This document shows positions 35,540 through 48,353 of a stretch of DNA of 64,000 nucleotides, one piece after another; the first letter of the stretch is position 1, and each line of letters opens with the position of its first letter. This stretch comes from Diphasiastrum complanatum (lineage: Eukaryota; Streptophyta; Lycopodiopsida; Lycopodiales; Lycopodiaceae): contig CM055092.1 of NCBI GenBank assembly GCA_029204225.1, forward strand, positions 77,927,662 to 77,991,661. Reading direction: 5' to 3'. The position numbers were made by a program, and so were the translations under genes. The notes beneath the pieces were generated by a model, which saw only the letters and a program-made list of their open reading frames with translations, did not search any database and was not told the DNA's origin.

Positions 35540-35860
35540 TCTGCCACTGAAGACTGCCACAGCTTTGTCAATAGCACCTTTCATAAACTTCATAAATGGA
35601 AATAGGTCGATGGAACTGCCGCTTCAGAACTTCTTCATGAGTAATCTAAAAGTGTTCTTGGCTTCATAAATGGGTTTGAGGGTGTCCCAAGCCTCCTTGG
35701 ACGAGGTGCAAGTACTAATCTCTCTCAATACTTCATTGGATACATTCATCTTGATGTAGTGAAGGGGCTCCTCCTCAAGTCCAAGTACAATATCCATCAC
35801 ATCTTGGAAAATCAAAATTGATTCCATCCTCACCTTCAAAATAAGAAAAAATGGAGGTGT
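35540..35860 (-). pseudogene. Copia gag fragment
   Basis: On the minus strand: MKVRMESILIFQDVMDIVLG, then NEVLREISTCTSSKEAWDTL and IYEAKNTFRLLMKKF, the UBN2-type copia gag core with the W-x-x-L motif. It stops at 35624. The primer site about 770 bp upstream (36623-36634) is in the right orientation, so both belong to one truncated element. Confidence 0.85.
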
Positions 35861-36622
35861 TCAATATATCACCTTGCTCCAAGAAAAAGTACCCCATGGA
35901 TGCCACAATCATTTGAGAAATTGACTTGTAATGGATCCAAAAAAAAATGACAAATGCTGGTTCTTTCTGCAAAAAAGGATTTGATAATGGTGTCAAACCA
36001 AAACCAAATTGATATCTTGCAAAAGCTTGAGTGTACAATCTCAATAGCTATGACAATCTCACTCGATTTAGATCTAGCTTCACCTCAAAAATGAAATATG
36101 ACAAGATTTTGATCCACCTTCTAAGCACGTGTAGAGCACTGAAAGATGCTACAAAATACACAAATCTACTTGATTTTCATGAAACTATGTGGTTCTGGAC
36201 TCAAAATCACACCTAGATTTCTCCTAGTCAAGATTGGCAAGCTAAAACATGAGTTTTTTTTTTATCAAACAAGCTATATATGAGTCAAACTTGATGTGTC
36301 CATCCAAGTTACATGCCCTTCCTATGTTGATTCAAATGGTTATAACTTCCACAAGACACATCCAATTGAGTGAAACAAATTGCAACACAATCTAGACTTG
36401 ACTAGCTTTCCAGTAAGCTCTCATACACCAATTTTGGATCAACCTTGGAGATACACCATTAAGTCAAAGTTAACCAATCTCCCCCAGCATAAGTTGGTGA
36501 TTTATATCCCTCTTGATCCAAAAATCCCTATGATAGCAATCGAGATGCAACTACACCCTCCAAAACTATATTTTAAGCCAAAATATCATCACACTTGATA
36601 GATACAAATCAATATTAGGTAG

Positions 36623-37000
36623 GCTTTGATACCATTTGTAATTTTTACACATGTGAGTACATCTGAAACAATGTGAATGATCTCCTAAGATGTGTGTGAT
36701 TCCACAGATCTACCTTGCATGAGATACAAGCATACTAGCTCAAAAATCTTAGGCAAGAGCACTCTTCGGATGCATATATCACAAACCATTCATCAAACAT
36801 AATGAGAGGCAAAAGTATAAAATTGGCTTTCTCTCGGGTAGAGCTACATGAAGCTCTCGGGTAGAGAGAGAATGTAAATTTTTTTTTTAAGTGTTGGAGA
36901 ATGCTGCATCAAGATCTCTTTTCAAAAAACTAAGTGTGGACTCACTCTCACTCTCACTCATAGTAGAGTCGAGATCCATGAGAGTTTAAAATGGTGAAAT
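36623..37000 (-). repeat. Copia primer site and probable 5' LTR
   Basis: On the minus strand TGGTATCAAAGC (36634-36623) follows an LTR end reading TTACA (36637 on). The outer LTR boundary is not resolved; 37000 is approximate. The stretch 35861-36622 would be the leader. Confidence 0.55.
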
Positions 37001-38460
37001 ATAAAGTGGTCCACTCATCTTGTAGCATAAACTTGTAGTTCAATATTGCATTTTGGAAGGTTGTCTAAATTTTTCTTTTTGTATCAACTAGCCATGTATC
37101 AATAAAACAATAGTATTCAAGTTGCAAGTTGGTATTGACCTAATTAGTGTTGCAAGGGGGTTGGTTATTAATTTAAGAGTACAAGTATATACAAATGATT
37201 GAAAGTCATACACTTTTTGAAAGTTAGTATGGCGCAATTATCAAAAGGGATGACCCTTTTGAAATAAAATATGCACCTATTAAAAAAATTAAAGAAAAAC
37301 ATGAACTTTGCTATTGCTCATCAATGTACTTGGGGCACAATATGTATTAAGAATTTGAGATACCAAGGACAAAATTCCTATTTGACCCCTAGTCAAAGGA
37401 TATACATGAGTATTGTTGTAGTCAAGTATTGAGAAACAACAGGTTTTTGAGGGACTAGCTAGCTTCCCACTCTTACGGCATCGGCTTGTTTCCGTTTTGC
37501 TACTTTTCTCATGCACACTACTTAGTTATCTTGGATTGCTTCCCTGCGTGGAGAGCTATAGTTCTTGTCTTTCTGTTTGTATAGCTTGGCTTTTTGGGCA
37601 ATGATATTGTGTGCCTACTTTACTTTTGTACATGTACATTTGTGAAAATATACATTTTACTTTTGTACCTATACATTTGTGAAAATATACATTTTACTTT
37701 TGTACCTATACATTTGTGAAAATATACATCTTTAGGACTTGCACAAAAAAGAAAAAGTATTGACCCAAGTACAACAGGTCTCATTCATTCTTGACCCTAG
37801 TTGACACCATAGTTGATTCAAGCAAGATATCACCTTTACACCCTAGTTGACCTTGTATGACACCATAGTTGATTCAAGGAGGACACCTATATTGAAACAC
37901 CTTTACACCTATATCAATCTCTTTCAAGAAACTTAAATATGAGGCTGGCTGGCAGATTAGACTGGAGTGGTCCATACAAAGTGTTTGGCAGATTAGACTG
38001 GAGTGGTCCATACAAAGTTCATTGGATAGGAGAGTGGAGTTTCTACTTGAGCCTTGTAGTAATGGAGTGAAAATTTGAAGCATGTGCTGGTGCTTGCTGC
38101 TTTGGAGCTGCTGGTGACGTCCGACTGGTCAGGCTATGCATTTGAGGCCGGGTCTTTCGCTATGTGGGCCGTCCATCAATCAGAGGCGAAGGCAGAGCCA
38201 CATCCTCATAGTGATCGTCATCCATGGTAGCCAAGGACGGGTGGCTGGGCTGTGCTGTCAGGGAATCATCTTATGCATTCACCATCTTTCTTGGCTGTTT
38301 GTTTACTCCAGCACTAGGCAAATTCACAATGCCCTTGGATCAGCGCCATCTGGTGAGGCTGGCTCTCTTCCTGTTCTTGGCGTTCTTGTCCACTGCGCTG
38401 CTTCGCTGCTGGCCATGCCCAAATGTAAGACCAATCCTCTGGCAGCCTGTCATCACCATA
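37000..38460 (+). pseudogene. Truncated duplicate of the exostosin gene's upstream region and 5' exon
   Basis: About 37000-38120 matches 49440-50985, and about 38125-38450 matches 51285-51610, both direct. The interval 50990-51280, which holds the TATA box of the intact gene, is missing. The start codon (38162) is kept, but an extra G follows at once (ATGTGGGCC against ATGTGCCG), shifting the frame at codon 2-3. The membrane anchor is still recognisable in a shifted frame (HLVRLALFLFLAFLSTALL). The catalytic domain is absent. Extra local repeats: a 42-bp unit three times (about 37619-37728) and a 34-bp unit twice (about 37952-38021). Confidence 0.85.
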
Positions 38461-38469
38461 TATACAAGG

Positions 38470-39780
38470 AACAGTTCCTATATAGGAAAAAAAACAAGTT
38501 TCCCTAGATTAAAATGAACATAACTAGGGGATTCCGGATGGAAACACATCCTAGACAGCCAATCTAGAAAATTTGGACTATATTTTTTATATAGGAATCT
38601 TTTCCTATGTAAGAAAGCGTTGATGTGAATAACCTATATAGGAAATGTTTTGCCTATATAGGTTATTCCCAAATTTCATAGACTCTTTATCTAGGAAATT
38701 TTTTTTTTTGCATACATGTTAAGCAACTAGAGGTCGTTATATACAACATATACAACTTGGCAATGCCATTTACGGAGCTAAGCTCCTTAGATGTCACTAC
38801 ACAGTGGTCGGAATTCAAGCCTGCACCTTTCCGGTGGCAGTCAACAACTCTACCCATACACCCCACTACGATAGACTATCTAGGAATTGTTCACCTTAAT
38901 CTAGGAAAATCTTATTATTTTTCTAAATAGAAAAATGAGGCTTGTAAATTTTAGAACCTATGAATGGTAGTAGATGAAGAGCTAATGCTTCGTCTATCAA
39001 AATTGTATTTTATTAGCAGGCAGTTACATTTTATTTGTACTACATTTTGAAACATCCCCGTTTTGGAGCTCAAGGGCATGCACTAGCACAAAGATGTACA
39101 TTCAACCATGGAAAAAACAAAGTTGATTCAGTAAATTGATTAGTAAACATTTCCCAAAATATGTATGAAACAGAAATATGTTGATCTCAGTATTAAAAGT
39201 ACATACCCAAAAACTAAAGGTCAAAATAGTATCTATTTTGCAATAGTGTCGTAGATCATGTCTATTTTGGTTGAGTATGACTATTGTAAAATCAACTTGT
39301 GCAATGTAGCAAATTATTGCACTTATTGTCAAAGGGACCCAAAGACCTTGCCTGGATCAAGCATTGTCAGTTTCATTCTCATCATTAGTTCGAGCGACTC
39401 CATAAGCATTGCTCATCTGTTCCTCGTCCATCTCAAAATTACGAACGTGACCCTTAGCACACAAAAGAGAAAATTAAGAGTCAACATTATTTAGATTTAT
39501 CTCGATAAATGCATGCAAAGACTAATTCTAAGAGCATGTATACCTACATCACAAGGATTGAAGCATGAAGATCAATCATCAAGTATTGAATAGTTAGTGT
39601 TCTCTCTCTCAAGCCTGCGAGCTTGAATACTCTTGAACATTGTAGCTTAGTTCCTTAGAGTTGATTAGAGATTGCTATTGCACTTACTACTTATCAGTAG
39701 TTGCGCTTAATTCAGACTTAAATTTAGCCGCTCAGAGATAGCTTAGAGTATGCGACTTTGATCCGCAACTTGTTGTACTC
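38470..39780. other. Intergenic; one perfect hairpin and one tRNA-like sequence
   Basis: AACCTATATAGG (38631-38642) and CCTATATAGGTT (38653-38664) form a perfect 12-bp stem with a 10-base loop. On the minus strand about 38870-38799 resembles a tRNA-derived sequence (GTATGGGTAGAGTTG, then GGCTTGAATTCCGACC). No coding signal was seen in the rest. Confidence 0.45.
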
Positions 39781-39784
39781 ATTT

Positions 39785-40115
39785 ACATTTGTTTACTATC
39801 TTTTTATTGTGTTCAGCTTCTCTCAGAATATATGCGTTTCTATAATTCTTCGCAACTGATTATTTGTCTGATAATTCAATGCTTTAATGTTTGGCTACAT
39901 AATCACTATAGTACTAGTGATTTCAAAGTTAGATACTATAAGATCGAACATGATTTCTATCACTATTGTTTTGTTCGAAATTGATAGACATAGTCATGCA
40001 TAGAAAAAGAGGAAGATAGTTTATTCTGCTGCGCACGATAAGTTTTCTTTCTTGTCGTTCGAATTTTTTTTATTTGATTCTATTCGACCTATCTTTCACA
40101 CACCTCTTTCCAACG
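39785..40115 (+). repeat. Partial copia LTR (U5 side)
   Basis: Reverse complement of about 45677-46010, ending CTCTTTCCAACG, where the LTR at 45677 ends CAACA. No primer site follows, so the element is truncated at or near the LTR end. Confidence 0.8.
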
Positions 40116-40139
40116 AGAAAGAAGGCACTAGATCGTGCG

Positions 40140-40570
40140 AATTCGGAGAAATGAAACAGACGTTGGATTCCGACATCCTCCAAACATGTCGGAATCCAAC
40201 GTCCATGTCGAGTCAGGCCCAGACGCCAGATGCCAGACACCTTGGACAGGCTTTTGGATTGCTGACGTGGACGTCAGATTCCAACATCCGTCGAATTTCG
40301 ACGTCCGTCGAATTTCGACGTCCACATCGGATGACACATAATTTTTTTTCTAAAGAAAAATGCCACGCCATATCCACGTCAAGATGTCGGATTCTGACAT
40401 GTCGAATTCCGACGTGCACTTTAAAAATTGGTTGCTACCACAATTTCCCGATCACCGGACTTCTAGTTTGGGATTTTTTGCTTGGATGTCGGATTCTGAC
40501 GCGTCGAATTGCGACGGATTATAAAATTTCCGAAAATACATCGGACGTCCACATCGGAATCCGTGCGTCA
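40140..40570. repeat. CpG-rich cluster of short palindromes
   Basis: Variants of GTCGGATTCTGACATGTCGAATTCCGACG recur at about 40165-40205, 40260-40325, 40385-40415, 40485-40520 and 40540-40565, in both orientations. Surrounding DNA is CpG-poor. Confidence 0.75.
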
Positions 40571-41487
40571 TGTTATTGTGGATTGCATGCATGCATGTAG
40601 AGCAGTAAAGTGTTTTTTTAGTGTTGAAAATGTTTGGTTGAACCTGTACGCTTGTAATCTGGATGCATGGTATTGGGTGATACAGTAGGTTGATTAGAGT
40701 AATTCCATGCTTGAATACAATTTTATAAAAAGCTAGTCAAAAAGCAAATTTTCCAGTTACTAGGTATTTTACATAATTTTTTTTGATTTTTAAGAAATCA
40801 TTGCATGTCATGTTTGATGAATGCCGGATGTTTCGAAGTCCTTTCGAAATGGGATGGCAACTATGAAACTTTCAAGTCGATGCTTTAAAACAATTTTCAC
40901 AGTTTTTGTCCATATCGAACAAAATTTAAAAATCCCAGTTATGTAAAATTTTGAAAGAACCGTGGATGTTTTGGATTTGTTCAAATTCGTTGGTTATTGA
41001 TCAAATAGAAATTGCTTATATAGTGAATGACCTTACTGAGATGAAATTAGTCAGTTTTATAAAGTCATAGTAACTTTCACTTCCGGCTAAAGGTTTTGGG
41101 AATCTGTCAACTAATAGGAGCATTTCTTGTTTTATGTGATCAATAAAGACCAAGAATAATGCAAGTCTTGTTGGAACGGTTTTTATGCCGATCTACATGT
41201 AGATTTGTCAGTAGTTGAGTGTGGCACTTTGGTGGAGATTAAGCTCATAGTTTCCTCCTAATTGGTGTTTCAATTTATTCAGTTCGACACCTGCGACTTT
41301 CTTCACAGAATCGAATCAACCGAACTATTGGAAGGATGATCATTTCACCGGCAAATCTTGATCTTTGGAGTAAAAAGTATCCATTCCCATTAGTATCTAC
41401 ATTTGAATGACTGATTTTTACACACAAGTTTCAAAAGAACGAGTTTTATACAAGTGCAAGACAACCAAAAGCACCAAAAATCAAATT
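40571..41487. other. Non-coding stretch, nothing recognised
   Basis: AT-rich with no shared repeat or convincing frame. Its end (41440-41600) has scattered ACCAAAA words like the satellite at 42530. Confidence 0.5.
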
Positions 41488-42440
41488 TCAAAATACCAAA
41501 AGTAAAAAAGTTTCAAACAACATTAAAAGTTCCAAAGGTTTCATTAAAATGACCACAAGGCGTTCATAAGCTTCAAAAGAACAAAAAGTACCAAATAGAG
41601 AAATGAAGACTACCAAAACATTTACCTCCTCCTCTGCAACCTCCCTTGCGAGGGACTGGGCATCCACTTGCACTTCCATCTTTTTTAGCATGCATTTGGT
41701 TAAGCTCATCATTCACTTCTTTTATCTCCTCTCATTGGGAGGAGTCCATGTCCACAGCTCAACTAGGCGCTTCTCCAGCTCAGCAATCTTGTCCTTGATC
41801 ACTTGGACGATGACATTTTCTCCCTGCCTGATTAGTAGTTTTTCTTTCTTCTTTTGAATGTTGTCCTTTAATTCCGACAACCTTGCAAGCATCCTCCCTG
41901 ATCTGTTTGCGACTCTTTGATTCACCTCCTCCACTTCAGGCATATATTCTGGACTAGATAGAGTAGCGTGGGACACATTGTCCTCACCTCCGAACTTGTT
42001 GGAGTACTCTCTCTTGACTCCAACTCCTAGTTGCCCACTCTAAGGGGGCCCGTTAGCCATGTTCCGATTTTCAAGTTTTTTCTGAAGGCCATCCTTCTTG
42101 CTGTTGCACATTGAAATCACATTCTCGCCAAATGTAGCCCATGCTATCTTGTGATAGGCAGGTTCCAATTTTGTGGCTTTGCAGCACTCAAATGCATAGC
42201 ATCTGGCGAATTTGGTTGTGATTTTACTGAAGGAGGGAGGAACCTAGTACACCTTGTGGAACAATAGATGATAGTCATCCACAAATTGTGGATGCAGTTG
42301 GTAAAGATATATCTTAACCTTTTATTTTATATCCCTATCTTAAGACCGTTAGCCACTTACTGTCTAGTAGATCAGTGTCTAGTAGGTCTTTTGCAAGTTT
42401 GGCGCTCAAGCCATACTCTTCATGAAGCTCCTCGGCTGAG
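41488..42440 (-). pseudogene. Unrecognised coiled-coil protein remnant
   Basis: Not recognised. Read on the minus strand: AEELHEEYGLSAKLAKDLLD near 42430, then decayed sequence, then an 84-codon frame (41976-41722) with MPEVEEVNQRVANRSGRMLA and KDKIAELEKRLVELW, a likely coiled coil. A further frame (41712-41488) holds KCMLKKMEVQVDAQSLAREVAEEE. Heptad spacing and charge suggest a structural or transposon-associated protein. Stops and frameshifts separate the pieces. It is flanked upstream by the GTACCAAA satellite. Confidence 0.4.
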
Positions 42441-42529
42441 TAACAGAACTTTCACAGGATCGGGTACTCATCCATTTTGTTTTTTCCTACAAAACAAATA
42501 GTGTTAATTTTAGCACAAACTGTTCACTA

Positions 42530-43430
42530 TAATCCCTCACATAAAAAGTACCAAATAACCAAATTAAGTACAAAAAAAAGCTAAACTTCCAAATTAAGTA
42601 CCATAAGCATCTTTTAAAACACCAAGTTATGTACCAGAATCAGCTAAAGTACTAAATTAAGTACCAAAAATAGCTAAAGTACCAAATTAAAAACCAAAAG
42701 CAGCTAAATACCAACGCAGAACAATGAGCTGTATCAGATTAAGTATATCATATATCTAAAGTACTACTTAAGTACCAAAAGTAGCTGAAGTACCAAATTA
42801 AATACCAAAAGCAGCTAAAGTACCAAAATTAGCTAAAGTACCAAATTAAGAACCAAAAGCATCTAATTACTACCACCATACCTAAAGTACCAAACTAAGT
42901 ACCAAAAGTAGCTAGAGTACTACTTAAGTACCAAAACCAGCTAACGTACCAAAAGTAGCTAAAGTAATAAGCTAAGTACCAAATTCAGCTAAAGTACCAG
43001 ATTAAGAGCCAAATACAACCAAAGTACCAAATTAAAAACCAAAAGTAGCTAATTACTATCATAATACCAGAAGTGCTAAATTAAGTACCAAAAGTAGCTA
43101 AAGTACTACTTAAGTACCAAAAGGAGCTAAATTACCAAATTAAGTACCAAAAGCAACAAAGTACCTAGTTAAGTACCAAAATCAACTAAAGTACCAAACT
43201 AAGAACCAAAAGGAGCTAATTACTACCACAATATCAAAAGTACCAAACTAAGTACCAAACTAATCTTAAGTACCAAGTTAAGTATCAAAAGCAGCTACAG
43301 TACCAAGTTAAGTACCAAAATCAGCTAAAGTACTAGATTAAGATCTGAAACTAGCTAAAGTTGCAAATTAAGAACCAAAAGTAGCTAATTACTAGAATAA
43401 TACTAAAAGTACTAAAAATAACAAAATTCA
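42530..43430. repeat. GTACCAAA-type degenerate satellite
   Basis: About 0.9 kb of imperfect repeats of GTACCAAATTAA and GTACCAAAAGCAGCTAAA in alternation, with a larger recurring word AGCTAATTACTACCA roughly every 150-170 bp (about 42862, 43045, 43215, 43385). Confidence 0.88.
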
Positions 43431-43669
43431 TTATAGACAGAACGCTACGATGCTTAATTTACTCTTTCTTGTGTGGCTTGAACGATCGCCGACCACATCA
43501 GCCATCCTCTCAAATGATTCTCAAGCTATGAATGTGTGGTTTCTTATCTTAGGATTTTCAGTAGTAGCCTTAGAGGTGGCTTTGCACTTCCTTGCAGGTG
43601 TCCTCATCTTTTACAGTAGATGATCGAGATCAATTTTGCGGCATGCAAGAAGATGTTTCGAACAAAAGG

Positions 43670-43930
43670 AATCGTGAGAGCAAAACGACAACAATGAACT
43701 GATAGCAGTGAACTGATCTAGCAAAAAGTAATGATAGCATAAACCAACGATAGCAATGAACTGATAGCAAAAAGGAACGATAACAATGAACCGATCTCGC
43801 AGAAAGCAAGATAGCAATGAACTGATAGCATAAAGCAAGATAGCAACGTGAACTGATCATAGCAGAAAGCAACAATAGCAATGTTCACTGAGAGCATAAA
43901 GCAAGGATGGCAATGAATTGATCATTTGGA
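43670..43930. repeat. GATAGCAATGAACTGATAGCA-type tandem repeat
   Basis: Six or so imperfect units of about 40-45 bp containing ATAGCAATGAACTGAT and AGCATAAAGCAA. Minus-strand frames are by-products. Confidence 0.85.
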
Positions 43931-44671
43931 GGGGAAACATTTATTATCCAAATTCAAATTAGATAAAGTAGGCCCATGATTGTGAGAGACCCCTTCATTG
44001 TATTAACTCGTGGCACCTATCAAGCTCCAAAAAGTAAGAAATGTACTACCATAAGTATTGTTAAAAATATAAATCATGAGTAATAAAATCCACAAAGATT
44101 GACATATACTACCAAAAGGTACTATGGAAAATGGTTTTTTTTTTGTCATATTCCAGCCGAGAAGGAGAAGATACTGCCAATTACCAGACAAAACGTTGAA
44201 GAAATTACACCTTTGAACTTTCTAGGTGCTAGTTATACATGGAAAGCTAAAGATATATTTAATTGGGTGTTAATTTCACTATAGTCACAATGAAAATACG
44301 AAAAAAAAAAAACAAAACAAGGTTTCAAGCATTATTGAAGTTGCAAACTCGATGGTGGAACAAGTGAGCACAAGGACAATGTTGCTTAAATTTTCTCACA
44401 AGTATTACCTTTTAGATTTTTATTATTCAAAACCTTTGCTATATTGGTAGACACACCAAAACGCTAATCATATAAAGCACAATTAGTTGGACAACAACTT
44501 ATTTATACTAAGCAATTAGGTCATCAAATGCGTCATCCAGTTGGCTGTGATGTGCTGGCATCCATCTAGTTAGGACTTCTCAAAAATTACTTGTTGATGA
44601 ATTAATGCAAGTCGGTGGCTTTGGTCGTAAACAAACTGTCTGCAGATTTAAACGTAATCTGTAACTCTACA
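43931..44671. other. Non-coding stretch, nothing recognised
   Basis: AT-rich DNA with no convincing frame or repeat. Confidence 0.5.
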
Positions 44672-46269
44672 AAAATGAATATAAACTGTCATGCAAAAAA
44701 TGCGAAGGTCTTCGCCAACGTCATTTTTTTAACATTTGAGGCATTGACGAAAATCCCAAAAATGCCGACACTGTGAGCCGTTTTTGAGTAGTTATGCAGA
44801 CTATGTAAAAACACAAAGAAATCTGCAGGTCTGGATAAAATTGGACGAAGATTAAAATGTCAATTAGTCGATTAGTAGGAGAATAATCTAACACTCTCCC
44901 TTAATCTGAATCCATGAATGCCTTGACCTTTAAACTTAGTTCTGCACAGAACTTTCTGTGTGTATCCAAGCTTAATGCTTTAGTAGAGATATCTGATGTC
45001 AAATATTTGCTGCCATATCTTGCGTTCGACAGTACTACAATCTGACCTCTTTGTCGCGTACTTTGCTTCTGACCTAGTGATACTTGAGTTCAATATCCTT
45101 ACTCCTAGAATGAAATCTAGGGTTGGCTGACAAGGATTATGAAGAGAATCATTGTTCGACATCTTGAGTGTGAAGAATTTCCTTTGAAGATGCAACTTGG
45201 TAGTTACGTCTCTCACATCATACAGTGAGCTCAGGATGTCGCTTCTTTTGAAGTTTTGGCTTCAGCTACGTGGCCAATCTGAGTATCTAATATATTGAGG
45301 ATAATAAGCTCGAAAGCTTTACCATCCTTCGATTTTCATTTCGAGTCTTCTGTGTCGTCTTCAGGCTTTACTTCGATACCTGTAACAACATCCCACAACT
45401 CGTTGGCGATTAGCAAGGTCTTCATCTTAAATTTCCATAAATGATCATTGGATCCATTAAGCTTGTTTGTGATAAGACTGGCTTTACTTTGAGAATCCAT
45501 CTAGAACTTTAAATTGTCGATGTTAAGAGAGATACCGTGCTGTGGAAATCAATTCTCTAATACCGAAACAAATTGATTCGAACTGAAGAATAATTTGATA
45601 TCGCAAAAGATATCAAATATAAGAGCTTGCACTCTGATATAGTATTAGGACTTGAAGAATCAATGCTCTGATACCATGTTGGAAAGAAGTGTGTGAAAAA
45701 TAGGTTGAATAGAATCGAATAAAAAGAATTCGAACAACAAGAAAGAAAATTTATTGTGTGCAGCGGAATAAACTATCTTCCTCTTTTTCTATGCATGACT
45801 ACGCCTATCAATTTCAAACAAAACAGTAGTGATAGAAATCACGTTCGATCTTATAGTAATTTACTTTGAAATCATTAGTACTACAGTGATTACGTAGCCA
45901 AATATTAAAGCATTGAATTATCAGACAAATAATCAATCGCAAAGAATTACAGAAACACATACATTCTGAGAAGAAACTGAACGCAATAAGAAGATAGTAT
46001 TGATTTAGTATGAACGTAAACTATCATGCGAAAAATGTGAATAATGCAAAGATCTTCGCCAACATCATTTTCTTAACATTTGAGGCATCTGGCATTTTGC
46101 AAAAAAGCCAATGTGAGAGAAAATCTCAAAAGATGAAAATCTCAAAAATGCCGACACTCTGAGCCGTTTTTGAGTAGTTATGTAGACTGTGTAAAAACAT
46201 GAAGAAATCTGCAGGTCTGGATAAAAATTGGACGAAGATTAAAATGTTGATTAGTCGATTAATCTAACA
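44672..46269 (-). mobile_element. Small gag-only copia derivative
   Basis: On the minus strand: 5' LTR (46269-45677, TGTTAGA...CAACA, 593 bp), primer site TGGTATCAGAGC (45676-45665), leader, gag fragment (45500-44981), a polypurine tract (GATTAAGGGAGAG, 44906-44894), and the U3 part of the 3' LTR (44893 to about 44672, truncated). The internal region is only about 770 bp and lacks protease, integrase and RT, so it could move only with help. The two LTR ends are clearly homologous but diverged, with insertions in the 5' copy. Confidence 0.85.
44981..45500 (-). pseudogene. Copia gag of the small derivative
   Basis: ATG at 45500: MDSQSKASLITNKLNGSNDH, LWKFKMKTLLIANELWDVVTG, then a TGA, KDGKAFELIILNILDTQIGH, a frameshift, and YDVRDVTTKLHLQRKFFTLKMS. 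This is the copia UBN2 gag core. The C-terminal zinc knuckle is missing. Confidence 0.85.
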
Positions 46270-46389
46270 TTTCTCACTTTGTTTTGTGTAGGTTGGAGCG
46301 ATTGAAAGCATCTTTGGAGCGATTATTGAGATTCTTGAAGATCAGTTCATGCTTTTGATGCTTTGAGGTTGGTGCTTGAAGATATTAAA

Positions 46390-47315
<926 letters not shown>

Positions 47316-47699
47316 TTTGGAGCTTGCAATAATGATTCAATTGTGTAATAGACTGTTATTTTTGAATTGCTTGTGTATGTGACAACGATATTCAAAGAAA
47401 AAGAAAGATAGCAAGCGTTGTAAGAGCGAACACTCAATCTTCGAGCTTACCAGTGAGCTTGTGTTGTTTCAATTTTTTGATTATTTGAATACGTTACCCA
47501 ACATAGTAAAACAGTCAAATGTAATTCATTACTTTAATTTTTTAAAAGCAATGTCGTATTTTATCACATACACTAGCCGCAAGGTTTGGGTATTGTAATT
47601 ATCACATTCAACTCTAACTATATTAAAAGTTTACATAAAAGTTCTGCAACGAATATTAAAAAAAATGAATGCAAGTGAATTTAAGTATTAATAATCATA

Positions 47700-48350
47700 A
47701 ATCATTCTCGTCATCACATAATCGTAGATTTCTGATTGTGTCTCTTTGATAATGTGAGGTACCCTCATATTCAATCTCCTCTTCTTCTAGTTCTATCTCA
47801 TCCAAATGTGGGGGCCTCAATTTGGCCCTTCACACCACATTTTTGGACTTGTAGGATGCAATTGTGAGATTATTTCGGTGATATAAAATAAAGATTCATG
47901 TACAAGCCAACCTTCTGCAATGCTACCTTCTTCTGGCCTTGTCTTTTGTCTCACAAAGCCATTGCGTGTGCACAGGTCCTGCAATTGATACTTCTTCGAC
48001 CAAATGCACTAGAAGATGAACTTGTATATCCAAAAAGGAAGTTGGAAAATCTCTTTCCAACAAACATACCATTTCGATCATTTGGATTTTCATGGAATCC
48101 AATTCATTGTTTTTTATTTCTTTTGAGGAAATCCACCTGCAAGAATATTGATATAACATTAGGTTGTTTAGCACATAAAAATATTGAAACAACACATATT
48201 TATACAAGTGTTCAAAAAGATATACAAACCTAATCATCGATGATAAATTGTAAAGCGTATTTCGTACGTCATCGTTGAAGAGACCTCGAATTGAAAGACT
48301 TAGTGGAAGTATGAATTGCAACATCTTATGCTAATCATGCGATTTCAATC
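47700..48350 (-). pseudogene. CACTA transposon DUF4218-like part
   Basis: Minus strand: IQMIEMVCLLERDFPTSFLD, then QVHLLVHLVEEVSIAGPVH at about 48060-47960, the DUF4218 signature of plant CACTA elements. A decayed IAEGWLVHESL follows at about 47915-47880 (family: SIAEGYLVEE). It continues the transposase tract immediately upstream. Confidence 0.88.
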
Positions 48351-48353
48351 CAC

